DNA of 64,000 nt from Miscanthus floridulus (GCF_019320115.1 NC_089591.1:61318126-61382125), one strand, 5' to 3'. Counted from the stretch's first letter, positions 21,945-34,487 are shown. Notes: generated from the sequence alone by a model not told the origin. Numbers and translations are program-made.

Positions 21945-22480
21945 GTTGGTTTTGGTATATTGATGACATCCAAATTAGGGACTAATGTGATCTTAATGAG
22001 ATATGTCGCAGCTATTAGTCCCATGAAATATTTAAATAGTTGATAAAGATGAAATGGCATCCCTCAATTCTTGAAGTTGTAAAGGCGGAGAAACTCAAAG
22101 CGTTCTTCAAATGTTTTATTTTTGTTTTTGAATTTAGGATCCGCCGTACTATAAAGGAGATGCAAACTTAGTTGGTCTAAGGAAGATAGAGTGCTAAAGC
22201 ATAAAAATAAAATCAAAAGAGAGACACTCTAGCACTCCATGAGCATGTAGAATATTTTTCAGTGACTGTTAGGTGTCGGAAGTCCCGACGTAAGCCAGAA
22301 CTCCCGACCATCGGAAGTCACGACTCATGTCGGAAGTCCTGACGCCCAGTCACTTAGCCTGCGCACTGACTATGGCCGTCGAAAGTCTCGACGTGAGTCG
22401 GAACTCCCGACAGTCAAAAGTCCCGACCCAAGTCGGGAGTCCCGACACCTGGGTTTTTGCTGGTCGGCTGTCTGCGCCCG
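21945..22480. repeat. LTR-like segment, possible solo or truncated LTR
   Basis: Starts TGTTGGTTTTGGTATATTGATGACA, a form common at the start of grass retrotransposon LTRs, and runs into the short inverted-motif array at 22274-22446. I did not find a matching CA end or a flanking 5-bp duplication, so this is tentative. Confidence 0.3.
22274..22446. repeat. Array of short self-complementary TCGGAAGTCCCGAC motifs
   Basis: Eight or so variants of gtcgg(a/g)a(g/c)tcccgac in about 170 bp, in both near-direct and inverted form. Each is partly self-complementary. Nothing coding here. Confidence 0.7.
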
Positions 22481-23206
22481 TCTGAAGTCTATTTTCATTG
22501 TCTGAAAAGTCTAGATTCGTTCACTCTTACTGAAAAGCCTAGATTCATCTACAAAGCGTATGTATGATACGATTAGACTATACACGTTCTAATGAATTTA
22601 TATTTAATCTATATACTACATTTGTGCCTTTTTAGCAGTGTAGTATAATTAATGATTCACGGAAAAAATTCGCAAGAGTTTTCCCTTATTTCAAGAGCAT
22701 CCATAGTTACAAACAGAGACATCATTATATAATCTAAACATTTAATTGTCCAAAGAGCACAATACAACCACAACGAATATCACAATCAACATAATATGTC
22801 ATCCATAGTCCAAATAGTCCACAATGTCCATACAGTCTCAAATAGTTACAGAAAAGTAACTACAAAATCCATAATAGTACATACTAACATCTACCACAAA
22901 CTCTTACCTGCCTCTTAGTCCTAACCTCGGGCCCATACGTAAGAGGGCTTGGCGCCAGAATTGTTGGCGCCGAGCTCGACGCCAAGATCCACGGCGCCAA
23001 GCTGGTTGCCATGTCAGCGTCCATGGCGCCAACGTGGCCCCGAGCTCGGCACCAGCAACGATGGCGCCGAGCAGTAGTAAGCTCGATGCAGCTCGGCGCC
23101 AGCAACACTGACGCCGAGCTAATAGTCCAGATTTTAAAATCATACCTCCAGGGACATATTTATGAAAAAAATTCAAAAAAAGAGCTAAAAATAAAAAATT
23201 CGGTCG

Positions 23207-23545
23207 GAGGCACCCGTGTGACCGTGTGATCGAGCTCGCCGTCACTCTGCAGTAACTGTCGTAACAGATAGCTTTTCGTTTGCCAAAAAGTGTTTGTGTT
23301 TAGCCAATCGCCACCTCGATGAAAAAATGACAGTACAGTCTAGGGACAACCTTTTTTGGCGGGCAGTACGAAAACGAGGTGGATTTGGACTTGGGGCTGG
23401 GGTTAATATTCTGTGACATCAGGCCTCAGCTTGTGTACCGTGTCCGTACATACGTACTAGCAAAGACAGATCACATTCCCGGTTACACCAAATTAAAGAA
23501 AATGCTATTAGTACTAAACAATCGACAATCGACATGGCCGATAAT
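23207..23545. repeat. Old diverged tandem repeat, unit 2, right half
   Basis: Continuation of unit 2 after the inserted element. It matches 18360-18640 through gaggtggatttggact and actaaacaatcgac. Confidence 0.65.
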
Positions 23546-23586
23546 AAAAGAACAAGTAACTTCGGTAGTAAATACTAGCACTATCG

Positions 23587-24207
23587 ATGGATGAGCGCGT
23601 TCCTTCCGCGTTAACCATACCTTTGGAGCGACCACGAAACAAAGTTGTTTGGAAGGAAACCGCACAAAGCAATAGGAAGGTTAACCATACCTTTGTTTGG
23701 CTTCTGATCTATAGGAGGGTGCAATGTCGAGTGAATCTTTGCCGTAAGACCGTTGTAGATAGCCCAGTCTGTGAATTTTGCAACCAAGAAGAGGAAACAG
23801 GTGAACACATTGTCTTTGACTGCTCGTTTGCTCAAGAATTCTGGCAGCGGCTTGTGTTCCAAACTAATCAACCGTCTTCTAATGGACGTATATGATCAGC
23901 GTCCAATGTCCTCCAAGCTTCCCAAAACGTCATTTCAGTACTTTTATGGCCTATGCTATTGGCATATATGGAACGGCGTCGTGTTTAGAGACGAGGCGGC
24001 CACACTACGGCAGACATTTTTATTGATAAAAGCTGATGCTAAGATACGGGGGATGCGGTTGCCAAAGAAAGACAGAGCTGTAGCAGATGCATAGTGTCTA
24101 TACTTAGTACATCTATGTAATTGAGATCACGAACTCTGATGATGTATCTTTAACCTTGATGGGCACCCTTCAAGGGGCCTAGATCAATCAATGAAATAAA
24201 GAAATTC
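23587..24207 (+). mobile_element. 5'-truncated LINE, 3' end with zf-RVT domain
   Basis: The plus strand encodes FVWLLIYRRVQCRVNL, VCEFCNQEEETGEHIVFDC and FAQEFWQRL, the zinc-binding region (zf-RVT) that follows reverse transcriptase in plant L1-type LINEs. A frameshift near 23885 moves to the next frame, which carries the usual LINE C-terminus (YWHIWNGVVFRDEA, then RLPKKDRAVADA). The 3' tail resembles other LINE ends (gggcacccttcaaggggcc, aatgaaataaag). The reverse transcriptase and endonuclease are absent, so this is a dead insertion. Confidence 0.75.
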
Positions 24208-24413
24208 AGGTCGGGCAACATGTCTGCGGAGCCAAAGGAATCATGGACCACGCACCGTCCGAGGCACACCAGCCATTACGAACAAACGCCGCCGGGCCAC
24301 GACGAGAGCCCGGCAAATCCAAGCCAACTGCGATATCAAGCCAGTCTGCCGGTGGGCAAGCAGAGCCAGGCCAAACCGAGCCCCGCACCCCCAAAGTTTT
24401 CCACTCGGCGCTC

Positions 24414-24420
24414 TATAAAA
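24414..24420 (+). promoter_or_regulatory. TATA box of the SAUR gene
   Basis: TATAAAA in ctctataaaacagcc, 190 bp before the SAUR ATG and followed by a pyrimidine-rich leader. Confidence 0.7.
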
Positions 24421-24603
24421 CAGCCCGGGTCCCCCTCCGGGTTCACATTCCTTCCTCTCAGGCGGCAGGCCTCACCCTCACGACGTCTCGTCTCGTCTCC
24501 TGCGCGCTTCCGTTGCAGCTCCGCACCACACCATTAACGCCCTGCGTCTGCTCTGCTCAACGAAGGAGAGATCTTTCCGCGGTCTGTTCCAATCCTCCTC
24601 GCC

Positions 24604-25104
24604 ATGCTAAGGAGGTCCCGCCACGGCGGGGTCCGTCTCGGCCGGAAGCTGCTCGGCCTGTGGCGATGGGCGCTCTGCGGCCGGCGCCGTCGCCGGGGAG
24701 GCTATCGCCGTCTGCAGCAGCAGCCCAGCACGCCCGAGCGCGCCGCGAGGAAGCTCGCGCCGGTGCTGCGGTGGGGCCGGTCGTTGGCGCGGCGTCTGAG
24801 GCTCCTCGGGTGGAGGGCCGGCGGGCACCGGATGCTGGGCGACGGCCGCGAGCAGGTGGTGACCACGCCCAAGGGGCAGGTGGCCGTGTACGTCGGCGGC
24901 GGCGGGGAGGCGTCGCAGTCGCTGCGGTACGTGGTCCCCGTGGTGTACTTCAACCACCCCATGTTCGGCGAGCTGCTCAGGGAGGCCGAGGAGGAGTTCG
25001 GGTTCCAGCACCCCGGCGTCATCACCATCCCCTGCCCCGCCGCGCGGTTCGAGCAGGCCGCGGCCCTGGCCGCCGCGGGGAAGAAGGGCTTCGGCAGGTG
25101 GTAG
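24604..25104 (+). CDS. SAUR: SAUR family auxin-responsive protein
   Basis: Single-exon gene of 166 codons, typical of intronless SAURs. The N-terminus is very basic (RRRRRGG, then ERAARKLAPVLRW). The SAUR domain covers about residues 80-150: TPKGQVAVYVGGG, then LRYVVPVVYFNHPMFGELL, EAEEEFGFQHPGVITIPC. SAURs promote acid growth by inhibiting PP2C.D phosphatases and so activating plasma-membrane H+-ATPases; this role is inferred from the family. The ATG follows the TATA box by 190 bp and is the first start in frame. GC content is very high, as in other grass SAURs. It is the only likely intact gene in the spacer between the two duplication copies. Confidence 0.9.
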   Translation: MLRRSRHGGVRLGRKLLGLWRWALCGRRRRRGGYRRLQQQPSTPERAARKLAPVLRWGRSLARRLRLLGWRAGGHRMLGDGREQVVTTPKGQVAVYVGGGGEASQSLRYVVPVVYFNHPMFGELLREAEEEFGFQHPGVITIPCPAARFEQAAALAAAGKKGFGRW

Positions 25105-27127
25105 GCGGGCACTAGTCGTTAGGGGGTGGGGGGTGAGGGACACAGGGAAGGCCCCTGACCACCGCCGCCCGGCCGGCGGCGGAGGCGGATGGTGTACATG
25201 TGGGTGTTTCCATCAGAACGGGGCTGCCTAAGCCTAGCTGACTTTGTTCTTTCCATTCTTGGTCCTGTTTAACTGATGCATCCCATCCGCTACTCTTCTT
25301 CGTTCGTCGATGCCTATATTCTTGTCCCGAATACGCCGATTCATCTACAAACCGCTGGAATTTCCCCTGTATGCGATGCGCTTTCTCGCGGATCATCCAA
25401 CTGTCGCTGACCGAGTGTGCTGAATCCTCCACGTTTTGCCAATCCCAGTAGTACTGGAGTATTACGAGAGCAAATGCTCTGTCTTTTTGTGTGCCTCGTT
25501 TGACCGCAAACTTCTCATGAAGCCGATGTCTCTGCTGCCTAGTGAATACGCCAGAATCAGATGCCCGGGAAAGCGTGCCATCCAGATTTCAGCGTGCTCG
25601 GGCGGTGAAAACGGTGCGCCAACCACTGCACGAACCGTACCGTACCGTACCCCACGCCGGAATCAGGATGGATCGAGTCGGGCAGTTGGAGCACGCCGTT
25701 TCGGCCCCGCGCCGCTTTTGCACGCAGCACGCCAGCGCGCTGGCTGGCCTCGCTAGGCGTCCCTGTCCCTGTCCCTGTCCTTCTCGCGAGGAAGCGTGCG
25801 TGCGTGGTGACTGGTAATAAGCTCCGCCGTGTGTCCGGCGAGTACAGTGCACCGCCCTGGCCCCTGGCGCTGGCAGCAGGGAGCAGGACGAGATTTCCTG
25901 GCGCTTGGTCGACGGGGACGCGCGGCGGCTGCTGTGCACTACCAGAATTCTACGGCAACAATCATGGGATCGTACAAGGAGGCCGCTGTCCGTTCACGGG
26001 GCAAACGCGCCGCTGATGGCTCTCGGTGGCAAGGACCAGGGACCTGGTGCTCTCCCTCGCGGCTCGGGCGCGCAGGCAAGGCAAGGCAGATACATCCCGG
26101 TACCCGGCAGGCGGCAGCAAAGAACGGGCGCGCTCACCGTTCCGGCGTGGGGGCTGCACGGACGCAATCATGCGGCCGCGCACCACCACGCCACGCAAGC
26201 GCAGGCCAGCCTCCAGCCTCCAGAGTCCAGCCGGAGAGAGAGATAGAGAAAAGAAGATAGAGCCGCGACATCTCCCCGGCTTTGCCAAAAAGTTGTGATC
26301 GCCGTTTCGCGCGGCGCGCGTTGTGCACTGGCGTGGCGTCCATCACGACCCTTTTCGTCCTTTCCCCGGCCGGTCTCGCTCCTCCGCCTGGGGCCCAGGA
26401 TTGGCGCTCCGCCGGGCCGGACCACGGGCATATGACATATCAGCGTTCACACACGCCCGGCCCGCCGGGTCTTTCATCAGAGGAAAAAAAAAACGATATC
26501 CTGCTGCTATGCATTTTGTTAGGCGATCAAGAAAGCCGAACTACTCCTAGAAAATCTGCCGTCCATCTTTCGGAAAAAGGAAGATATAGGAGTACGTCGT
26601 CTTTGCAGGGCGTACGGCTCCTTCGCGTCCCTTTTCAATTCCACCACCTCCGTTATGCTTGACTGTAAGCCAGAAGAGCGCAGCACGATTGGACAAGTGA
26701 GCAGACAAAGCAGCAGCTCATCACTGCTTAGATCCCGATGTCAGGGAAGGGTCACGGCAGGTACGAAAAAAATGGAGAGTTTCGTTACGGCCTATGCTAT
26801 GCGTCATGGCAGATTGACATAGTTGAGCTGGATGATGATGTATATGAATATATCTATATCTGGACTGTGTTAGCGTTGGTTATGTGGTGCTATCCAGATC
26901 GAGACTGTATCGTTTCTGCAACACTAGGACGACAAGAACAGGACGACGCGGTGTCCGTACTCGTTGCGGATCGAGTCAAAACACTCCGTTTTCATGTGGT
27001 GGTAATGCAAGCTTGGAGTACTTTATTTTGACCTCGACATAGCTAGCTCCGGTAAATGTCAGAAAGAAATGGAAGACAAAGCATAGATAGACCCGGCACC
27101 CGGATGCGTGACGACCAGAGAGTATCG
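25105..27127. other. SAUR 3' region and intergenic DNA, no recognised gene
   Basis: The first few hundred bases are probably SAUR 3' UTR. A short ccctgt microsatellite (four units) lies near 25760. Overlapping GC-rich frames at 25.4-26.6 kb on both strands show no family features. A 97-codon plus-strand frame at 26738-27031 is unsupported. Confidence 0.4.
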
Positions 27128-27264
27128 CCCCTGTTTTGTTTGGGTTTGTTGAGCTTATAAGTTATATTTTTTCAGCTAATAAATAGTATTTTTTCTCACA
27201 CCAAATCAACCGACATTACTTTTAGACATAGCTTACCAGCCAATCAAACCCAAACGAACGGGCC
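27128..27264. mobile_element. Short MITE
   Basis: About 137 bp with ends ctgttttgtttgggtt and aacccaaacgaacggg, which are complementary with mismatches, and an inner tgagcttataag segment. The type is common in grasses. The target duplication is unclear. Confidence 0.5.
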
Positions 27265-27831
27265 TATATTCAGTGCGTCGGTGCTGCATACTACTACTAG
27301 CTGCAGGGTACGGTTCAGTCTGATGCGACGTGCAGGGATGGCCCAGCCAAGAACTACTGTTTCAGATTGATGAGTAGTATATAAGCGCAAACTGTACTCT
27401 CTGGGGGTGCAAACCGAACTCAGAGGGAATATTTAGGCAGTGTCACACGATATCGTTTATGAAAAAAGACGAGAGCAATCAACTAGGAGAAACAAGATGA
27501 TGTTGTTTTGTTGTGGCCATGTTTTCTCTGTGGCAGCTCCGCCTGATAATGGGCTGTGATCCGGCCCCTAACCCCACTCCAATCCTATGTGATCAATTAT
27601 TACACCCAGGCCGATCCTAGCACCTACTGATTTGTTTCAGCTCGGTTCAATCCAATCCTACACGTCGCACCATCCTAATCTAGCCCCAGCCCTTTTTGAA
27701 TCCTCGGGCCGGATCCTAAATGCAATCTGAGGGCTCACACAAGCAAGCACATGTACAGTAATGCAATGAGTACAAGGCCCTGATTAACCAAATCACGGGC
27801 ACGGCCACTAGCACTGATATGTTAATTTAAT
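27265..27831. other. Intergenic, no recognised gene
   Basis: Mixed composition; no coding or repeat structure that I could identify. Confidence 0.4.
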
Positions 27832-28068
27832 TTAAAAAGACGAAAAAAAATAACATGTAGCCGGATCCAAGTTTCTCCATCCATCTGCTACATATGTCCG
27901 TGCAAATTGATTTAATTCAAGAAAATAAGAAATAATGTCATGCAAATATGTATTGTCCTTCTCTGAATGACATAAGTCACAATTTCTTACTAACAATGCC
28001 ATTGTAAGACTGCCAGCTGCATCTTGTAGAACTACCAGTTTTCTTCCAAAATAATTTGATCCTTGCAC
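27832..28068 (-). other. Unassigned exon-like open frame
   Basis: On the minus strand a frame of about 78 codons follows a good acceptor (tatgtttcag then GTGCAAGG) and ends at a stop. It includes GSNYFGRKLVVLQDAAGS, NCDLCHSEKDNTYLHDI and FARTYVADGWRNLDPATCYF. The codon pattern looks coding and the acceptor is convincing, so it may be the last exon of a gene or gene relic. I recognise no domain. It lies downstream of the PB1/BED pseudogene on the same strand and might be part of that transcription unit. Confidence 0.35.
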
Positions 28069-29403
28069 CTGAAACATAGCAACACTGAAAATCTTATTTC
28101 AAAATCTAAAATGCAAGAAACATGTAAAGTACTCATGCCTATCTTTGTACTAAGAAGACTATTGCCTATCTAAAGTAGCAACAACTATTGCCATATAGGA
28201 GAGTAGTAGAAGCAGCAGCTGTTGCAAATGACAGGAAATGAGTACAAGCACTTAAGCAGTAGAAAAACAGCAAGACATGATAACTTAACTGAAAAAACAG
28301 CAACCACCACACCTCACCATAACCAGCCCCACACATTAAGACAACACACATTTGGACATTTTCAGCACACATTAGGCATTGTGTTGTCAAAGCGGCACCG
28401 AAGCAGAACGGCAAAGCATGAATTAATTAATCACTAATTAACTGGTTACACACAGCTGCCTCCCAAGAAATAAACCTAAGTGAGCAAGTACATATATGAG
28501 CTGAAACACATGCATATATTTTTAATCGGCAAGAGCAAATAAGGATCAGCACAGAGATTAACTCAAAACTTCCAAAAGTACCGCTGATATGCTAGTGACC
28601 AAATGAGATCAATACAGTACATATATGCATGCATACCGAGACATCACATGAGCTAGCTCAAATGGCTTGTGAATGAACAAGGACAAGACGTTGCTTAGTT
28701 CAGTAAATAAGCACTTAAGACAAAATATGCAATAATTATTTAACTAGTGATCATTGTGTCATGGAAATGACAATGCATACAAATGAGTTCATGCACTGCA
28801 GTTCCTCTCACTCGAACTGCACCAGGCAAACCTGAAACCAGATCAAAGCTATGCACTGACGTGCTGCAAAATTCAGACAACACAATGCCTAACTGCTGAA
28901 TGGAGCTACAAAAGAACAGAGCTTGCATGTACTGAATATATAGAGCAGGAAAATGACATGGAGCTGGTTTTGAAGTTAACATGGCTATAATCACAATTAA
29001 TTGTGTAGATCATGAAAATATGTAATAACAGTTTTAGTAGCCTACAATCCAAATTAAGAATGAAAGCAAGCATTATGCTCTACCTTAAAAAGTTTCATAT
29101 CACGGTACTAGTGTTGAGCTTAAGAAAAAATCATGTTCTTTACCAACTTGGACAGGACACACATGTTGCTAGTGGAGGACATTTAGCAGTAGCATTGTTG
29201 AAGTAACATATGTAGAAGAATAGCTAAAGTAAAATCAAAGCATTTCTGAATATAGGTACATTTTACTATTACAGTTCACAATCAAAGCATTGCTGACTAC
29301 TGAAGCAATTAAACAATGATGGCAACTTTAGAATGCTGATGGTAAATAATAGGATAGGAAACAACGATATCAGCTAGTAGTTGAAAACAACTCATTCAGA
29401 GCC
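28069..29403. other. AT-rich stretch, no recognised gene
   Basis: Intron-like AT-rich DNA left of the right duplication copy. The equivalent region of the left copy would lie outside the window, so I cannot tell whether it belongs to the duplicated unit. Confidence 0.4.
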
Positions 29404-29462
29404 ACACGGCGATTCAACTATATCTAAGACCTCATCAGTAAGAAAATGCCAGCTAGATACAA

Positions 29463-30184
29463 CTACTCTAGTACTCTCAACTCTGCATATTCCAGATGAG
29501 TAAATAACTCCATAGCAGTAGTTGAAAACGACCGGAGCTTGCAATACTTGCACACAGCCTTCTCAATTCCATCAACGATTTCTGAGTCAACATAAGCCCA
29601 AACTTTAGCCCTCTTTTTCCTTGACCGGCCTGACTGATCAGTGAAGATAGCATCAAGACTATCCTCAACTTCTGCTGCAATTGCTGATGAAATCCTCTCC
29701 ATAATATCAAACACTCAGACTAATCAATTAGAGTCCCCTGAAACCAATGAATGACAATCAATTAGATAGGATACTAAAGTAAGACGCAAAGAAGCTGAAT
29801 TTCACAAAAAATTATAAGCCTAATTTGTTTTCATGATAATAGTACAGCTGACTGCAAAATGTTTGTAAATTTGTTTTCATGATTTACAAACAAATTTACA
29901 ATGGAGCCACTTCTCTTTGCATAACGCAGCATTGTTGCAACAGATTGGTCATCATGAATATAATCAAGACCATTTTCAAGGTCAAAGCCGGGAATTCTAT
30001 AAAAAAAATCCATCTCCATTTTAAAACCCTACTTCTTTGCCCATATCTACTATGTCAAAAAATGATGTTCTCTCAGTCAATTTTTCTAAAAATGCTCACT
30101 TGGCCACCATCATAAGAAAGTGGGCCTTCTTCTGAAAATGAACCCCCATCATGAATTTTAACCTGTGATGAAATCACCATCCAT
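29463..30184 (-). pseudogene. PB1-like plus BED zinc-finger pseudogene, right copy
   Basis: Duplicate of the pseudogene at 60-779, with the BED-like frame at 29463-29714 and the PB1-like part at 29831-30184. It differs by several substitutions (for example Thr to Ile and Gly to Arg changes in the BED-like frame) and an extra base near 30162 in the PB1-like part. It keeps the same internal stops, so the gene was already broken before the duplication. Confidence 0.55.
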
Positions 30185-31049
30185 TCTCTGTGTATCAGCT
30201 ATTAAAATTAAATAAACCCAGTACTTATTGAATAACACGTGTGTAATTGATAAATTAAAAGATATAATAAATGAAAGGAATCATGTAATACTAAAATAAA
30301 TTTTATACTGATATGAAGATAACTTTGTACAAGAACTGAGAAAACAAATTTTAACCGTGTGCATCATAGCAGATAAAAGCATTGACCAATATCATAGATG
30401 GAAGCAGACCAATACAAATAAACAATCCGTTCTTAAGGAGATCAGTCTAGAAAGGTGTAAATAAAATAAAATAATCCATTTAGATAAAAGAAACGAAAAG
30501 AACATAAGCAGATCTGCACCTGTAGCTTTTGCTCTGGATTTCTTGAAGACGCGTGCAACGATGATCTGCTAACAAAAAGACAAATGGTCAAGTTCCAATC
30601 TGAGGAAATAAGCAGATAACGGAGAGGAGATAAGCTGCAGCATAAGAAAGAACCAGACCAAAGCTGCAACCCGCAACTCGCGAAACGGAGACGGCCTGCC
30701 GCCGCCTTCCGACCGTATGCCTGCGCGCACGATGAGAGGATGGAGTCGCGGGGCAAGACACACCCGCCGCCCCTGCTGCGCCGCCTGGATTTTGGTGCCG
30801 TGCCGCAACTTGGAGCCTCCGCCGAGGAGTGCACAACTGCACGAGGGAGAAATTACTGCTTTTGCGGAGCTTTATGAGGAGTTGTTGCTGGAGTGGGAGG
30901 GATTTTTGGCGCGAGCTGCTAATCTTTTGGCCCTAATTTGTTTTCATGATAATAGGGCCTGAGGAATCGCTGCTACCGCCGCCCTGAGGAAGCGATGGCA
31001 ACGGATGGAGAAGCAATGCCGCTGATTGAAGGATCTCGGACACCGAATC

Positions 31050-31079
31050 GCTGCTGCTGCTGCTGCTGCCGCCGCCGCC
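31050..31079. repeat. CTG/CCG trinucleotide run (long allele)
   Basis: Counterpart of 1645-1662 with four extra triplets. It is the largest single length difference between the copies in their first 3 kb. Confidence 0.8.
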
Positions 31080-33081
31080 TCCTCCTCAACCTGCGCCGCC
31101 GCCGCCCCTCGACTGCGACTCTGCGAGGGAGACGCCAAAGCCAGAATCCGTTTCCAGCATCCTCGGGCCGACCCTGTTCAGGCGATCCGTGCAACGACTC
31201 AGGCCATATCTACAGCCCAACCTTTTTACAAGCCAATCCAATCCAACTCCATCTTTTATTTACATGACCCATATGCAATCCGTAAAATTAGGCCCATGAG
31301 TTGGGGGCCCTTTCAGCCTTTGGATTTACACAATCCATTCCCAGATTTTACTTGTGGGAGAAAAACACTAACATGGCTGATAAGACGGACTAATAAATTC
31401 AAGCGAACAAAGCGATAGATTTCCACATATATAATCCTGGAGTACATCTCAATCTTAAAGATAGCCTAGCACACAAGATGGAGTTAGGCAAAGAAACTCG
31501 ATACTGCTGATTCCTCGGGAGTAAAGACGATCAGCTGCCTGACTCCATCAGGGCTCAAACGAGTTCGAGCCAGACCCAGACACACCAAACTGTGACATAA
31601 TATGAGAACTCAACAGTGCCTCCGAAAGGGTGTGAAGATTTTAGCCTGCAGCCCTCCAGTCCTAACTCCGCCAAAATTTTCTATCCAAGCACTTCGAAAC
31701 AGCTTGCTGCAGATGCTTTCGTTCGGAACTCGGAAGCATGGCTAAATGAGGACCGAAGACCTGGGCCAACCAGCACGGCAGTTTCAGGGCCACAACGTTT
31801 TCCCATCAAAACCAGATTTTGGGCCTTACTTCGGGAAATGTACTGGCCCTAATATGAAGTAAATACTGGGCCTCGTCAACAGAATTATTTCATGACCACA
31901 AGTCCACAAATCGTGTGGAGGGCCCCTAACATGATTTCATGTCCGTGCAAAAATGAAGCCGAAGATTTCTAAGGCCCAGACTGAAGTATAAGCCAAGATG
32001 GGCTATATAGAGAGAGTAATCCATTTGACCCCAACGCACCCTGATTTTGAGTTTTTGGCAACCGTGTCCATTATCTTCGTGACACCCAAACCCCGAAGCT
32101 TCCACTCATAAAAAAAACAAACCCCGAAGCTGTGTACAGAGTACCCGTGTGTGTTTGAGGGGTGAGAACACTCAAGAGCTTTTTTACCTTTTAAAAAAAA
32201 AAGGAACTTTGTTTACCATCCAATGGCTACCACAGTCGAGAGAGAGTCTATATCCGCTCCCAGCTAGACTTTTTCTCTGAAGGACCGGAGTAAATTAGGA
32301 CACATACGTAAATTAAGAAAATAAAAGAATCTAGGTCAGAAAGCAGTAAGGGACAGAAGAAAACTTATTAAAAAAGATTTAGTTAGTTAGAAATAGTTGT
32401 GATTCCCAATGCAAAATCGTTTAGAAAGCTATTATAAAAACATGTTGGAAAATAATAAAATTTAAAGTTATTATTTCTTCAGTTAATTTGCTTTCCGAGT
32501 CCAGTCCGGTCTCGAGTCCGCCTAGCTGTTGCGCGACTGAATTTTGTTTCCGTGCTCGTATTTTTTTTATCTCGAGGAATCCAGTAAAGCCCGCGCTCGA
32601 TCGTGTCATCCTGCAATGGAAGGAAACCATAGTGCTCTAGACGCTTCGAAAGTTCGATGTTGCCGATAATGCATGTAGTAGGTGCATCCATCAGAATTCT
32701 GACATTAGTAGATGGAAATCCGTCGTCCCCTGAAAAGCACACTGGATCGGTGGATCCCTCCCATTGAACCATACCAACAGCCGGGGATCAGTGCCGGCTT
32801 GCTGCTGAGGCCGACCCCAACGCTCCACCCTGTGGTGTGGCCTCAACCAACACATAAGCACTCGGCCTCCACGTCGGTTTGTATAGCAGCCTCGCAGTGC
32901 GTTAGAGTGATCTGCAGAGAAGGCGATAGCCCCATCTCACAAAAAGTTCAGACCACTAGTGAAGAGGAGTGTTGGCGCACATTTTAACAGGACCACACCA
33001 AGCCTCGTCCAATCCCTGCACGTCATGCCACAAAAACAGCAGATACTTTTCAGTGCATGCAAAACAAAGAGGACAGACGAG

Positions 33082-34180
33082 TATATTTGGCCATGCAGCC
33101 CGTAGGCCCGGCCCAAGCACGGGCCGGCACGGAGGCTAGCGGGCTCGGGCTGGCCCGGCCCGGAGGAGCAGGCCGTGCCTGGGGCAGGCACGTGGCCCGG
33201 CACGGCACGGCCTGCTACAGAGCAGCCGACCCACTAGCGGCCTGGCCTGTCGCCTCCCCGTGCCCCCTCTCCGGTCGCCCGTGCAGTCCCCTCCCCCTTC
33301 CCTTCCCCGCTTGCCCATGTAGTCCCCTCCCCCACTCTCTCTCTCCCTCCCTCGGTGGCCCTCCCTCTCCCTCCAACCACGCCGGCGACCCTCCTCGCTC
33401 CCACCATGGCGACGCCCCTCCTCCCTCCCGTGCAGTCCCCTCCCCCACCCCGCTCGCCCGTGCAGTCCCACCCCACGTGGTCTCGCCCTCCCCCCACTCT
33501 CTCTCCCTCCCTCGGTGGCCCTCCCTCTCCCTCCAACCACGCTGGCGCCCCTCCTCGCTCCCACCATGGCGACGCCCCCTCCTCCCTCTCCCTCCAACCA
33601 CGGCGGCGAGCGCGGCGCGCGTGGGGGCGCGGATCCGCCCCCACCTCCTCCCCGGCGGCGAATCTGGCCCCGACCCCGTTCTCGACGACGAATCCGGCCC
33701 CCACCTCTCCCTCGTGGCAGATCCGGCCCCCGCCTCGTCCCCCGCGGCGGATCCGGCCCCCACCTCGTCCTCGGCAGCAGATCCGGCCCCCACCTCATCC
33801 CCAGCGGCAGATCTAGCCCCCTGCTCGTCCTCGGCGGCGGATCCAGCATCCTCCTCCCCGCGTGCAAGTGGATTTGGCGGCGGAGATCCGGTGGCGGCGC
33901 TTTCTCCTCCCTCTGGCGGCGCCCTCTCTCCTCGGGCACGCCGCACGCGACGGGTGCCCCTTCCTGCCCTTGCACCTCTCTCTCTCTCTCAGTGTGCCTT
34001 GGGCTAGCATGGCCTGTTAGCTGTGGCGTGCTTCTCGAGCTGGCTCGGCACGGAAATCGGCCCATAGGGCCAGGCCCGTGGCCCTGTGAGGCACGGCCCA
34101 GGGGGCCCGACATGTCGTGCCGGCCCGACCCCTATGGGCCGTGCTTTTCACGTGCCCGGCCCGGCCCGTTGGCCATCTAT
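33082..34180. mobile_element. GC-rich Mutator-like element, right copy
   Basis: Same element as 3661-4759, with the same flanking acagacgag repeats (33073-33081 and 34181-34189). The insertion therefore predates the 14-kb duplication. No difference from the left copy was seen. Confidence 0.85.
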
Positions 34181-34487
34181 ACAGACGAGCAGTACATTGC
34201 GTTGGGAAAAGTATATGTCCCAGATTTTTCTATCTACATGGCATTGCACTTTTATTTAAGGCTAACGCAGCTGTTAGCCTGCGTTGGGGCTGCCCTGAAG
34301 TAACCCCTGTATAATTGACGTTAGTGTCACAGTACGTGCCACTGTTATGAGTCGTGGAAGCGATCACACCCGGACGAACAACGATGGGCCTACTAATCCT
34401 CTCCCCGGGTCGCCGATCCAGAATCGGTCAGGATACACGGACACACAAATCCTCGAATCACGCGAAAGCAAGTCGCGATCACCATAA

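Larger units (their letters stand above)
19956..23204. mobile_element. 3.25-kb Mutator-like element with GC-rich subterminal repeats, inserted in the old tandem repeat
   Basis: Bounded by inverted repeats: the left end cgaattttttatttttttagc matches the complement of the right end, continuing through gattttaaaatct over about 90 bp. The flanks are nearly identical (ccgaggcacc at 19946-19955, cggaggcacc at 23205-23214), a 9-10-bp target duplication with one mismatch. Both subterminal regions carry repeated ggcgccaagct/ggcgccgagct motifs (20040-20230 and 22945-23120). Inside lies a decayed GRF-type zinc-finger gene and, further right, an LTR-like segment. No transposase domain seen. Confidence 0.7.

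Noticed and set aside
24243..25143. Longer frames overlapping SAUR (290 codons plus, 178 codons minus)
   Set aside because: Out-of-frame shadows of a GC-rich single-exon gene whose SAUR domain is clear in another frame.
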